Shown here: piece by piece, positions 15,375-23,238 of the stretch
Layout: each line of letters opens with the position of its first letter
Numbering within the stretch: the stretch's first letter is position 1
Source of the DNA: an uncultured Eubacteriales bacterium
GTDB lineage: Bacteria > Bacillota > Clostridia > Oscillospirales > Acutalibacteraceae
Length of the DNA: 31,832 nucleotides
Assembly: GCA_934486455.1 (NCBI GenBank)
Contig: CAKSPR010000020.1
Coordinates: 1-31,832, forward strand
Reading direction: 5' to 3'
Position numbers and translations under genes: made by a program
The notes under the pieces: generated by a model
Database searches by the model: none
What the model was told of the DNA's origin: nothing
The model's input: only the letters and a program-made list of their open reading frames with translations

Positions 15375-17380
15375 TGGACAAGTTTGTCGGAAAGCGTCTT
15401 GACGGACGGTATGAGATAGAAGAAATCGTCGGCGTGGGCGGAATGTCGGTCGTTTACAAGGCTCATGACGAGATCGACGACCGCACGGTCGCCATTAAAA
15501 TATTAAAGGAGGAGCTGCTTGAAAGCGAGGAGTTCCGCCGCCGTTTTAAAAACGAGTCCAAGGCAATCGCCGTTATGGATCATCCCAATATCGTTAAGGT
15601 GTATGATGTCGGACTGGGGGACAGGGTGCAGTACATCGTCGAGGAATACATCGACGGCATTACCCTGAAGGAATACATCGAACAGCAGGGAGTGCTTCCC
15701 TGGAAGGACGCGCTTTATTTTGCTACCCAAATTCTCTGTGCTTTGCAGCACGCCCACGATAAGGGCATAGTCCACCGCGACATAAAGCCCCAGAATATCA
15801 TGCTTTTAAAGGACGGAACCATTAAGGTGACCGATTTCGGTATCGCCCGTTTTGCCCGCAGCGAACAGCGCACGATGACCGACAAGGCCATCGGCTCGGT
15901 GCACTATATCAGCCCCGAGCAGGCTAAAGGAGAGGCCACCGACGCAAAATCCGACCTCTATTCGGTGGGCGTTCTGCTTTACGAAATGCTGACCGGAAAG
16001 CTGCCTTTCGACGCCGACAGCGCCGTTTCGGTGGCCATTATGCAGCTTCAGAACGAGCCGATAAAGCCCTCCTCCTTAAATCCCGATATTCCCGAGGGAC
16101 TTGAGGAAATAACCCTTCGCGCAATGCAGAAAAATCCCGCCGAAAGATACCAGTCGGCGGCCGAAATGTTAAGCGACATCGACCGTCTTAAAAAGGATCC
16201 CACCGCCCAGTTTGAATATAAATATTTTGTCGACAACGAGCCGACAAAGTATGTTCCCGCCGTTAGGGAAGAGACAGTTAAGGAGCCCGAACGGGAGCCC
16301 GAGCGCAAGGGCGGTAAAAAAACCCGAAAGAAAAGCTCGGCCACCGTGCCGGTGCTTGTGGGCGTGGCCATTGCCTTTGTGGTAGCGCTTGCGGTGGTTG
16401 CTCTGCTTATTGTCAGGGGCTCGAAAATCGACAAGACCGAGATCTCCTGTCCCAAATTCGTCGGCCAGGATTACAACTATGTTATCGAGCAGTATAAGGA
16501 CCAGTATACCTTTGTGCTTAAATCCAGCGATTACAGCTCGGAATATCCCGCAGGCCAGATCATGAGTCAAACACCGGGGGCGGGCAAAATGGTCAAAAGA
16601 GGCTCGGAGATAACCGTCACCGTAAGCCTCGGCGGCAAAAAGCAGATCATGGAGGATTATGTCGGCTACAAGCTCGACCGCGCCGAGGACAACATGAAGG
16701 CGCTGAGGCTTAAATACGAGACCAAGGAGATATACAGCGACCAGCAGGCCGACGGATATGTCATCAGCACCGTTCCTGCCGGAGGCGAGGAGGTCGACAG
16801 CACCGTAACCGTTATCGTGTATGTCAGCAAGGGCCCCGTACCGAGCTTTGTTGTGGTTTCAAACTACTTGGGAATGACCGAATCGGACGCCAAGCGCCTT
16901 ATCGAGGGCGACGGTCTTAAGGTGGGAAGCGTCAGCTACGGCGACAGCACCAAATACCCCAAGGGATATGTCATCTCCCAAAGCATTTCCTCGGGATCGA
17001 CGGTCAACAACGGCTCGGCCGTGGATCTGACCATTTCAAGCGGTGCGTCGGTTTCGATACAGTATGACATTCCCTCCGACGCCAACAAGAGCTTTAACAT
17101 GACCGCTTTCTACGACGGGCGGCAGATAGCCGACACCGGCAGTCTCGACCCCACCACCATCGAAAGCAAAAGCTCGGCCATCTCCATAACCCAGGCCATG
17201 GGCAACTTTGAAAGCGGAAAATACACCGTTTATCTTAAATATAACGGATATGACTACGGCAAATATTCCATAGATTTTTCCACCGGCACCGCCACGGTCG
17301 AGGAAAGCTTTACACTGCCGAGAGAGGCGTATTTCACCGATCAAAACACAGGCGGAGCACCCGCCGAAGGGCAGCAATAA
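15371..17380 (+). CDS. prkC: PASTA-domain Ser/Thr protein kinase (PrkC/PknB type)
   Basis: Membrane kinase of 669 residues. The cytoplasmic kinase domain (about 13-275) carries the Gly loop GVGGMS (21-26), Lys43, HRDIKPQN (135-142, Asp137), DFG (155-157), and an activation segment with TMT and SVHYISPEQ. A juxtamembrane charged stretch (290-322) and one membrane helix (about 325-348) follow. The outer part has three PASTA modules (about 357-421, 424-487, 491-558), which bind muropeptides or lipid II in relatives. A C-terminal beta-rich domain (about 560-669) of unknown use ends the protein. Extracellular muropeptide sensing is thus inferred from the family. In Bacillus, PrkC acts in spore germination and wall homeostasis. 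It is coupled to stp by a 4-bp overlap and followed by rsgA after 3 bp. The ATG pair at 15371 and 15374 makes the exact start ambiguous by one codon. Confidence 0.96.
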   Translation: MMDKFVGKRLDGRYEIEEIVGVGGMSVVYKAHDEIDDRTVAIKILKEELLESEEFRRRFKNESKAIAVMDHPNIVKVYDVGLGDRVQYIVEEYIDGITLKEYIEQQGVLPWKDALYFATQILCALQHAHDKGIVHRDIKPQNIMLLKDGTIKVTDFGIARFARSEQRTMTDKAIGSVHYISPEQAKGEATDAKSDLYSVGVLLYEMLTGKLPFDADSAVSVAIMQLQNEPIKPSSLNPDIPEGLEEITLRAMQKNPAERYQSAAEMLSDIDRLKKDPTAQFEYKYFVDNEPTKYVPAVREETVKEPEREPERKGGKKTRKKSSATVPVLVGVAIAFVVALAVVALLIVRGSKIDKTEISCPKFVGQDYNYVIEQYKDQYTFVLKSSDYSSEYPAGQIMSQTPGAGKMVKRGSEITVTVSLGGKKQIMEDYVGYKLDRAEDNMKALRLKYETKEIYSDQQADGYVISTVPAGGEEVDSTVTVIVYVSKGPVPSFVVVSNYLGMTESDAKRLIEGDGLKVGSVSYGDSTKYPKGYVISQSISSGSTVNNGSAVDLTISSGASVSIQYDIPSDANKSFNMTAFYDGRQIADTGSLDPTTIESKSSAISITQAMGNFESGKYTVYLKYNGYDYGKYSIDFSTGTATVEESFTLPREAYFTDQNTGGAPAEGQQ

Positions 17381-17383
17381 GGC

Positions 17384-18439
17384 ATGGCAAACAGGAGTAA
17401 AAAGGCAGGCGGCGCAAGAAGCGGCAGTCCTTTAAACGGCGCAAGGGGAAACGGCAGTCCTTTAAACGGCGCAAGGGGAAACGGCAGTCCTGTAAACGGG
17501 AAAAGGGGCGGCTGCGGCCGTGCAGACGAAAAAAAGAACGGCCCTGACAGTCACGCGCAGATCCTGTCCGGCATCATAATCAAGGCACTTTCGGGATTTT
17601 ACTATGTCAAATCCGACGGCTGCGTTTACGAATGTAAGGCGAGGGGCGTTTTCCGAAACGAGGACATAACCCCTCTTGTGGGCGACAGAGCCGAATTCTC
17701 AATCGACAAAAACGGCAAGGGCTTTGTGACAAAAATACTCGACCGCAGGAATTTTCTCACCCGCCCGCCGGTGGCCAATGTGGACAGACTGATAATCGTT
17801 GTGTCCACCGCCGAGCCGCGACCCAATCCCCCGGTTATCGACCGCCTTTGCGCCGTCGCCGAGGACAGGGAGATCGAGCCGATCATCGTTATCAACAAGA
17901 CCGATCTCGAGTCCCCTCGGGAAATGCTCGGCATTTACGAAAAAACAGGCCTCAAGGTTTTTGCGGTCTGCTGCCAAAGCGGCGAGGGCGTAGACGAGCT
18001 TAAATCGGCGCTGAGGGGCGGGATAAATGTTTTTACAGGCAATTCGGGCGTGGGAAAATCCTCCCTTTTAAACATCATCGACCCCCGTCTCGGACTGGAA
18101 ACGGGAGAAATTAGCGAAAAGCTCGGAAGGGGACGGCACACCACCCGCCACGCAAGCCTTTTCGAGCTTGAAAGCGGCGGTTATGTCTGCGATACGGCGG
18201 GCTTTTCCTCGGTGGATACCGAAACGGGGGGATATATCTGCAAGGAAAATCTCCAGTTTACTTTCAGGGAATTTTTGCCCTATCTCGGGAAATGCCGATT
18301 TTCTTCCTGCTCCCATATTTGTGAAAAGGGCTGTAAGATATGCGAGGCGGTGAAAAAGGGCGTCATCGCAAAAAGCCGCCACGACAGCTATGTTTTGCTT
18401 TATAACGAGGCAAAGCAGGAGGAGCTGAAAAGGAAGTAA
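17384..18439 (+). CDS. rsgA: Ribosome small subunit GTPase RsgA, with repeat-encoded N-terminal extension
   Basis: Circularly permuted GTPase that tests maturation of the 30S subunit. Domain order: OB fold (about 62-125), G4 NKTD (171-174), G1 GNSGVGKSS (219-227), RGRHTTRH (249-256), G3 DTAGF (270-274), and a zinc-binding knuckle with Cys304, Cys309, His311 and Cys317. The length is 351 residues against about 290-300 for most relatives. The surplus is an N-terminal extension of about 58 residues, made of basic Gly/Asn/Arg repeats (three copies of a 10-residue unit GSPxNGxRGx at 14-43) before the OB fold. It is coupled to prkC (3 bp gap). Start ATG at 17384; the extension is in frame and continuous, but a later start after the repeats is possible if no ribosome site (AAGG around 17380) serves it. 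Confidence 0.94.
   Translation: MANRSKKAGGARSGSPLNGARGNGSPLNGARGNGSPVNGKRGGCGRADEKKNGPDSHAQILSGIIIKALSGFYYVKSDGCVYECKARGVFRNEDITPLVGDRAEFSIDKNGKGFVTKILDRRNFLTRPPVANVDRLIIVVSTAEPRPNPPVIDRLCAVAEDREIEPIIVINKTDLESPREMLGIYEKTGLKVFAVCCQSGEGVDELKSALRGGINVFTGNSGVGKSSLLNIIDPRLGLETGEISEKLGRGRHTTRHASLFELESGGYVCDTAGFSSVDTETGGYICKENLQFTFREFLPYLGKCRFSSCSHICEKGCKICEAVKKGVIAKSRHDSYVLLYNEAKQEELKRK
17423..17512 (+). repeat. Three-copy 30-bp tandem repeat inside rsgA
   Basis: Copies at 17423-17452, 17453-17482 (identical) and 17483-17512 (diverged). Each encodes 10 residues (Gly-Ser-Pro-x-Asn-Gly-x-Arg-Gly-x), so copy-number changes keep the frame of rsgA open. Confidence 0.92.
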
Positions 18440-18561
18440 AAACCGATAAAGCCCCGATGAAAGCGGTTGCGAAAGTGCTTTCGGCGAGGAAACGGACTGC
18501 GGAAAATCGCGGGGAATAGTATCCTATAATTTTACTGAATTGTATTTAATTAACCTACAAA
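18440..18561 (+). other. Intergenic stretch after rsgA, possible structured RNA
   Basis: No gene is supported. The stretch contains nested complements: CCCC (18453-18456) with GGGG near 18514, GAAAGC with GCTTTC, and the tight alternative CGAAAG/CTTTCG. A TATAAT (about 18525) has no matching -35. A 20-codon ATG frame exists but has no ribosome site. It may be the structured 3' untranslated region of the rsgA transcript. Confidence 0.3.
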
Positions 18562-18587
18562 AAAAGGCTCCCATGCGGGGGCCTTTT
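18562..18587 (+). terminator. Rho-independent terminator of the stp-prkC-rsgA operon
   Basis: Stem AAAAGGCTCCC paired with GGGGGCCTTTT around the 4-nt loop ATGC, followed by TTTTGTG. It lies 122 bp after rsgA. The stem has one G-T pair. Confidence 0.8.
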
Positions 18588-18639
18588 GTGATGAGAGGGT
18601 ATATTGGCTTTGTGTAAATGAATTTGACTGCCACTAAAA

Positions 18640-19436
18640 CTACGCCGTGACGCTTTTGTCAATGAATTAGGCTATAAGTCTAAACTATGCTGTGGCGGCC
18701 CTGTCATTGCAACATAGCCGAAAGTCTCCTCTCAGCCGTGGCGCCCCTTGTCAGGGGAGCTGGCTCGGCTGCGCCGAGACTGAGGGGTAGTAGAGAACAC
18801 AGCTGTGATTAGAGAAGGTAGCTATATCGTATCGCAATCAGTTCTTTGACACTGTTGAGATCAGTGCACTGCAACGACTGATACAGCACGGTTACGGCCG
18901 CAAGGATGCGCTGAGGCGAGTCAGCGTAGCTGACCGGAGGGCGGTAGGTGATAAAGGCAAGGCTTAAATCAGAGAATGAAGCTTGGTCGTTTGTGAAAGT
19001 GGGTGGGTGTTTTGCGCCCTCTGTTCTCGGCAGGGCCGAGAAAGCCTCAGCGCTCCCTGCGGCCGCCAAGCGTGAAACTTTAACCGTGTGCACGGCTGAA
19101 AGCCTTGTGCTTGTTCATTGACGATAGCTTTTCCGTTACAAGAAGTCTTACTACCCCTCAGTCAAAACTGGCGTTTTGCCAGCTCCCCTGACAAGGGGCG
19201 CCACGAGCGTAGTGTGGACTTTTAGTCTTGCGCGTTGACGATGGCGCCACGAGTTTAGTTGAGATTTTTAGCATTGCGCGTTGACAGGGGCTTTTTTGTT
19301 GCAAGAAACCTTACTACCCCTCAGTCTCGGCGCGGCCGAGCCGGCTCGCATGCCTTGGGGCACCACGGCTTGCTGTTGATTTTAACCCCATTGCATTGAC
19401 ATGGGGCGCCACGAGCGAAGTGTAAATTTCTAACCT
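18640..19436. repeat. Palindromic repeat array 5 (3 full cores plus 2 copies of a second subfamily)
   Basis: Full cores: 18735-18793 (minus, CTCGGC/GCCGAG), 19148-19205 (plus, CAAAAC/GTTTTG) and 19311-19369 (plus, CTCGGC/GCCGAG, with the altered end GCTCGCATGCCTTGGGG). Half units lie near 18651, 19235 and 19395. Two further copies, 18893-18950 (minus) and 19014-19070 (plus), belong to a diverged subfamily: the flanks read CCGCCCTC..GCCTCAGCGC..TGCGGCCG instead of ACCCCTCAG..AGCTCCCCTGACAAGGGG. They face each other. The array ends at the stop codon of the nitroreductase at 19437. Confidence 0.9.
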
Positions 19437-19958
19437 TTACAGCACAAAGTCGATTTTTCCGTCGGTGTCGCGGTGGGAGTCGTTATAGGGATGCTCGGCA
19501 TAGCCCAAGGCCGCAACGCCGTATACAATGTGATTTGACGGTACCTTTGCCTCGTCGAGCAGGGGACGAAGCCGCTTGTCGTCGCATATTCCGCAAAACT
19601 GATTGATCCACACCGAGCCGATTCCGAGAGAATGCGCCGCCAAAAACATATTTTCGAGGGCGCAGGCGCTGTCGGCCGCTCCGTGGGGATTGTCACGGTC
19701 GTTTGAAACGAGGATGAGGGTGTCGGGACGGTAAAAATCATAGCCGTCGCGGCCTAAAATCTCACCGATGGCCGCTGCCGTTTTTTCGATCAGCTCCTTG
19801 TTCTGCACAACCGAAAAATGCCAAAGCTGCTTGTTCATTCCGCTGGGCGCATGTATTCCGGCGGTGACTATCTTATCAAGGTCACCCTTAGGAATCTCCT
19901 TTTCGATGAATTTTCTTACGCTTCTGCGTCCCAGTATGTTTTTTATGACTTCGTTCAT
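19437..19958 (-). CDS. Nitroreductase family FMN protein
   Basis: A 173-residue NAD(P)H-dependent flavoprotein of the nitroreductase superfamily. The N-terminal FMN-phosphate motif is RRSVRKF (11-17), then AGIHAPSGMNKQLWHFSVV. The region ENMFLAAHSLGIGSVWINQF is the central helix and strand characteristic of the fold, and VYGVAALGYAE lies near the end. The last residues, GKIDFVL, are short, as in the small nitroreductase class. The natural substrate cannot be told; relatives reduce nitro-aromatics, quinones or flavins. The start is ATG at 19958, with GGAG 7 bp upstream; a longer start at 19982 has none. It diverges from ylxM with its own promoter at 20009-20036. Confidence 0.92.
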   Translation of the reverse strand: MNEVIKNILGRRSVRKFIEKEIPKGDLDKIVTAGIHAPSGMNKQLWHFSVVQNKELIEKTAAAIGEILGRDGYDFYRPDTLILVSNDRDNPHGAADSACALENMFLAAHSLGIGSVWINQFCGICDDKRLRPLLDEAKVPSNHIVYGVAALGYAEHPYNDSHRDTDGKIDFVL

Positions 19959-20008
19959 AATATCGCTCCTTTTTCCGCGCATAAACGCACAAAAATACTT
20001 CTGATAAT

Positions 20009-20036
20009 ATTATACAACTTTTTATTAAAGATTCAA
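20009..20036 (-). promoter_or_regulatory. Promoter of the nitroreductase gene
   Basis: Minus strand TTGAAT (20031-20036), a 16-bp spacer, TATAAT (20009-20014). It is back to back with the ylxM promoter, 11 bp apart, so the two could share an operator region. Confidence 0.7.
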
Positions 20037-20047
20037 GCAAAAAAGTG

Positions 20048-20075
20048 TTGACAAATTATTTTTTTCTGCTATAAT
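20048..20075 (+). promoter_or_regulatory. Promoter of the ylxM-ffh-rpsP-khpA operon
   Basis: TTGACA (20048-20053), a 16-bp spacer rich in T, TATAAT (20070-20075). Both hexamers are consensus. The leader to ylxM is about 27 nt. Confidence 0.8.
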
Positions 20076-20109
20076 AGGTGTAAATCAATTTTGGTTGACA
20101 GGTGAGATT

Positions 20110-20436
20110 ATGCCCAAGGATATGGAAAAAGCCGCCCTGCTGGACTTTTACGGCGGACTGCTGAGCGACCACCAAAGGGATTTTTTCGACCTTTACTATA
20201 ACGAGGATCTAAGCCTCGGGGAAATTGCCGAAAACGCAGGCATAACCCGTCAGGCCGTGCTGGGCAACATCCGCAAGGCCGAAAAAAACCTCGAAGCCTT
20301 TGAAAAAAAGCTCGGCCTTTTAAAACGCCACGAGCAAAACCTTAAAATAACCGAAAAAATGACCGGCCTTATCAAATCGACCGATTGCGACGGGGCTGAC
20401 GAGCTTTTAAGGCTTATAAGCCGGCTTTCCCTTTAA
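20110..20436 (+). CDS. ylxM: YlxM-family DNA-binding protein (SRP operon regulator-like)
   Basis: A 108-residue helix-turn-helix protein of the UPF0122 family, usually encoded directly before ffh. The signature region is LLDFYGGLLSDHQRDFFDLY, then YNEDLSLGEIAENAGITRQAV (HTH) and NIRKAEKNLEAFEKKLGLL. The family is thought to act with signal recognition particle assembly or expression. The ATG at 20110 has AGGTGAG immediately upstream; a TTG frame start at 20095 is less plausible. It is read from the perfect promoter at 20048-20075. ffh follows after 88 bp. Confidence 0.92.
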   Translation: MPKDMEKAALLDFYGGLLSDHQRDFFDLYYNEDLSLGEIAENAGITRQAVLGNIRKAEKNLEAFEKKLGLLKRHEQNLKITEKMTGLIKSTDCDGADELLRLISRLSL

Positions 20437-20524
20437 CAGGGCCGCCGATGAATTTTGCGATAAGTCTTATAAGTGATTTGACCCCCTCTTTTATACATCT
20501 TTACACAGTCTGGAGTGAATAAGC

Positions 20525-21871
20525 TTGGCCTTTGAAGGACTAACCGAAAAACTTACAAATGCCTTTAAACACATAAAAAGCCGCGGAAAGCTGACCGAAA
20601 GCGATGTCAAGCAGGCAATGCGCGAGGTCAGACTTGCCCTTCTTGAGGCCGACGTCAACTATAAGGTCGCAAAGGACTTTGCAAACACGGTCACCGAAAA
20701 GGCCATCGGCCAAAATATAACCGAAAGTCTTACCCCCGCCCAAACGGTGGTCAAGATAGTTAACGAGGAGCTTACCGCCCTTATGGGGGGCGGGGAGGAG
20801 CGCATCAATACCGCCTCCAAGGGACCCACCGTGGTTATGATGTGCGGCCTTCAGGGCTCGGGTAAAACCACCCACGCCGCAAAGCTTGCAAAGCTGCTCA
20901 TTTCAAAGGGTCACCGCCCCTTGCTTGTGGGATGCGACATATACCGTCCCGCCGCCATAGACCAGCTTAAAATCGTCGGCGAAAAGGCGGGTGCGGCCGT
21001 CTTTGAAAAGGGAACCCAGGATCCGGTCAAAACCGCCAAACAGGCACTTTCCCACGCCAGGGATTACGGCAACGATTTTGTTATTCTCGATACCGCCGGC
21101 CGACTGCACATCGACGAGCAGCTTATGAACGAGCTTAAGCGCATGAAGGAAGCCGTTTCGCCCAACGAAATTATGCTTGTGGTCGATTCCATGACCGGTC
21201 AGGACGCCGTTAATGTTGCCAAAAGCTTCGACGAGACCCTCGGAATAGACGGGGTTATCATCACAAAGCTGGACGGCGATACCAGAGGCGGCGCGGCCCT
21301 TTCCATCAGAGCGGTGACCGGCAAGCCCATCAAATTTGCCGGAACGGGCGAAAAGCTCGACGATATTGAGGTTTTCCACCCCGACCGTATGGCGTCGAGA
21401 ATTCTCGGAATGGGAGATGTGCTTTCGCTCATCGAGCAGGCCGAAACAAAGCTTGACGAGAAAAAGGCCGAGGAGCTTGCCAAAAAGCTCAAGCAAAACA
21501 AATTCGATTTAAACGATCTGCTTTCTCAGTTTCAGCAGCTTAAAAAAATGGGCTCCATGAAAAAAATGCTCGGCATGATTCCCGGTGTTGACAAAAGCAT
21601 ACGAGACGCCGACATCGACGAGAGACAGATATACCGCATAGAGGCCATAATCCTTTCGATGACCGAGGAGGAAAGGGAAAATCCCGATCTTCTGAACGGG
21701 TCGAGAAGAAAGAGAATAGCCGCCGGCTGCGGGCAGAGGGTTGAGGATGTCAACCGTCTTATGAAGCAGTATGAACAGATGAAACAGATGTTTAAACAGT
21801 TCGGCAAAAAGGGCAAAAGGCGAATGGGATTTAAGCCCGGCATGATGCCCCCGCCCGGATTTAAAATGTGA
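20525..21871 (+). CDS. ffh: Signal recognition particle GTPase Ffh
   Basis: A 448-residue SRP54 homologue that binds 4.5S/6S RNA and signal sequences and delivers nascent chains to FtsY. N domain (1-88), G domain with G1 GLQGSGKTT (108-116), CDIYRPAAIDQL (137-148), DTAGR (189-193) and TKLDGDTRGGAALS (about 246-259). The Met-rich M domain (about 305-430) contains SKRKRIAAGCG-like RKRIAAGCGQRVEDVNRLMKQY. The C-terminus is Met/Pro-rich (GMMPPPGFKM). The start is a TTG at 20525, with GGAG 9 bp upstream. rpsP comes 104 bp downstream with its own ribosome site. No obvious break in the operon exists. Confidence 0.97.
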   Translation: MAFEGLTEKLTNAFKHIKSRGKLTESDVKQAMREVRLALLEADVNYKVAKDFANTVTEKAIGQNITESLTPAQTVVKIVNEELTALMGGGEERINTASKGPTVVMMCGLQGSGKTTHAAKLAKLLISKGHRPLLVGCDIYRPAAIDQLKIVGEKAGAAVFEKGTQDPVKTAKQALSHARDYGNDFVILDTAGRLHIDEQLMNELKRMKEAVSPNEIMLVVDSMTGQDAVNVAKSFDETLGIDGVIITKLDGDTRGGAALSIRAVTGKPIKFAGTGEKLDDIEVFHPDRMASRILGMGDVLSLIEQAETKLDEKKAEELAKKLKQNKFDLNDLLSQFQQLKKMGSMKKMLGMIPGVDKSIRDADIDERQIYRIEAIILSMTEEERENPDLLNGSRRKRIAAGCGQRVEDVNRLMKQYEQMKQMFKQFGKKGKRRMGFKPGMMPPPGFKM

Positions 21872-21975
21872 GTTTAACCGTAGCGCACATAAACAAGTTA
21901 TTAAAAATCTTTTTGATTTTTATATAATCGCCGCGTTTTTCGCGCAAAAAGTTTTCAGATCAGGAGGTGACAGTA

Positions 21976-22218
21976 ATGGCTGTTAAAATGAGACTTCGCC
22001 GCATGGGCGCAAAGAAAAGCCCCTTCTATCGTATAGTTGTGGCCGATTCAAGATATCCCCGTGACGGCAGATTTATCGAGGAGGTAGGATACTACAACCC
22101 TTCCGATGAAAAACCCGAAATCAAGATTGATGTTGAAAAGGCAAAGCAGTGGATTGCAAACGGCGCTCAGCCCACAGACACTGTTAAAAGTCTGCTTAAG
22201 AAAAACGGCGTTCTTTAA
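21976..22218 (+). CDS. rpsP: 30S ribosomal protein S16
   Basis: An 80-residue S16. The N-terminus, MAVKMRLRRMGAKKSPFYRI, is the family signature, followed by VVADSRYPRDGRFIEEVGYYNP and GAQPTDTVKSLLKK. The ATG at 21976 follows AGGAGGTGACAGTA, an ideal site; a GTG at 21967 overlaps it and is excluded. The 104-bp gap after ffh holds an A/T hairpin (AAAAATC/GATTTTT) and a TATAAT (around 21920) that might be a secondary promoter. It is placed normally between ffh and khpA. Confidence 0.97.
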   Translation: MAVKMRLRRMGAKKSPFYRIVVADSRYPRDGRFIEEVGYYNPSDEKPEIKIDVEKAKQWIANGAQPTDTVKSLLKKNGVL

Positions 22219-22256
22219 TGGCGCCTTATTATGCCGCTTGTGAGGAGGTGTGAACT

Positions 22257-22490
22257 ATGCAGGAGCTTCTTATTGCTATGGCACAGGGTCTCGTGGAATT
22301 CCCCGACCAGGTGACCGTTAACGTCGACGAAGCCGATGAGGAAGGTGTTATCACCTATCATCTCCATGTCGCCGAAAGTGATATGGGCCGCGTCATTGGT
22401 AAGCAGGGCAGAATAGCCAAGGCTATCCGCACTGTTATGCGTGCAGCGGCAAGCCGCAACGACCAGAAGGTCGCGGTTGAAATCGACTGA
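22257..22490 (+). CDS. khpA: KH-domain RNA-binding protein KhpA (YlqC)
   Basis: A 77-residue single KH-domain protein. The RNA-binding loop is VIGKQGRIAKAIR (46-58), with GKQG at 48-51. KhpA pairs with KhpB in other Firmicutes and binds many RNAs, which affects cell division. The start ATG at 22257 follows GAGGAGGTGTGAACT. It is the last gene before a clear terminator, at the point where rimM and trmD usually follow in the same operon. Here they are displaced by about 4.5 kb. Confidence 0.96.
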   Translation: MQELLIAMAQGLVEFPDQVTVNVDEADEEGVITYHLHVAESDMGRVIGKQGRIAKAIRTVMRAAASRNDQKVAVEID

Positions 22491-22506
22491 TAAAGTCGCA
22501 GATTGC

Positions 22507-22541
22507 AGAACGGGCTTGGGTTTCCGAGTCCGTTCTTTTTT
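22507..22541 (+). terminator. Terminator after khpA
   Basis: AGAACGG (22507-22513) pairs with CCGTTCT (22530-22536), with an imperfect inner stem, followed directly by a run of T. It closes the ylxM-ffh-rpsP-khpA unit. Confidence 0.85.
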
Positions 22542-22594
22542 GTGCGATTTTTCAGGGGGATAGTAAGTTCCTCATCGCTTTTCTTCCGTTAATG

Positions 22595-23110
22595 TACAAG
22601 ACTGAAGTTTAAACAAAACCGTGACGCCCCTTGTCAATGTATAAGGCTAAAAATCTCAACCAAGCCGTGGCGCCCCTTGTCAGGGGAGCTGGCGCCGTAG
22701 GCGACTGAGGGGTAGTAGTGAAAACACAGCTTTGATTAGAGAAGGTAGCCTTATCGTATTGTAATCAGTTCTTTGACCGTCAGGATATACTATGGATAGA
22801 ATAGGTTCATTGACGGTAGAAAAGTGCTGAGAAAAAGTTTGCGGAAAGTGTTGTGCGTTGACAGTAGCTTTTGTGTTACGGGATGATTTACTACCCCTCA
22901 GTCAGCTGGCGCTGACAGCTCCCCTGACAAGGGGCGCCACGGCGGAGTTTAAGCTTTTAGGACTGTGTGCGTTGGAAGAAGTTTTTTGTTGCAATAAGCC
23001 TTACTACCCCTCAGTCTCGGCAGAGCCGAGCCAGCTCCCCTGACAAGGGGCGCCACGGTTTAGTTAATACTTTTAGGCTTGTGCATTGACAAGGGGCGCC
23101 ACGGCACAGA
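22595..23110. repeat. Palindromic repeat array 6 (3 full cores)
   Basis: Full cores are at 22664-22718 (minus, GTCGCC/GGCGCC), 22888-22943 (plus, GTCAGC/GCTGAC) and 23001-23058 (plus, CTCGGC/GCCGAG). Half units lie near 22618-22636 (minus) and 23085-23105 (plus). The conserved tail CACAGCTTTGATTAGAG to TTTGACCGTCAGG follows the minus core (22725-22783). It fills the gap between the khpA terminator and the promoter of the leucine-rich-repeat gene. An in-frame stretch at 22858-23043 is repeat translation, not a gene. Confidence 0.9.
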
Positions 23111-23179
23111 GAAAACCTTATCCTTGTGCTATGCGGAAAAAACAGGTCAGAAAAAGTCGAAAAAGCCATTGCAGGGCTA

Positions 23180-23207
23180 TTGACAAAATTTTCAGGTGGA
23201 GTATAAT
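23180..23207 (+). promoter_or_regulatory. Promoter of the LRR-dockerin gene
   Basis: TTGACA (23180-23185), a 16-bp spacer, TATAAT (23202-23207), about 31 bp before the ATG. The ribosome site AAGGAGGATCTAT follows. The gene has its own transcript. Confidence 0.8.
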
Positions 23208-23238
23208 GTAAAGTGTTGAAAATTTAAGGAGGATCTAT

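Noticed and set aside
18457..18519. 20-codon ATG frame after rsgA
   Set aside because: No ribosome site, no recognisable product, and it sits inside complementary segments that suggest structure instead.
21880..21960. Strong internal promoter for rpsP
   Set aside because: A TATAAT is present near 21920 with an A/T hairpin, but no acceptable -35; left as a remark in the rpsP entry.
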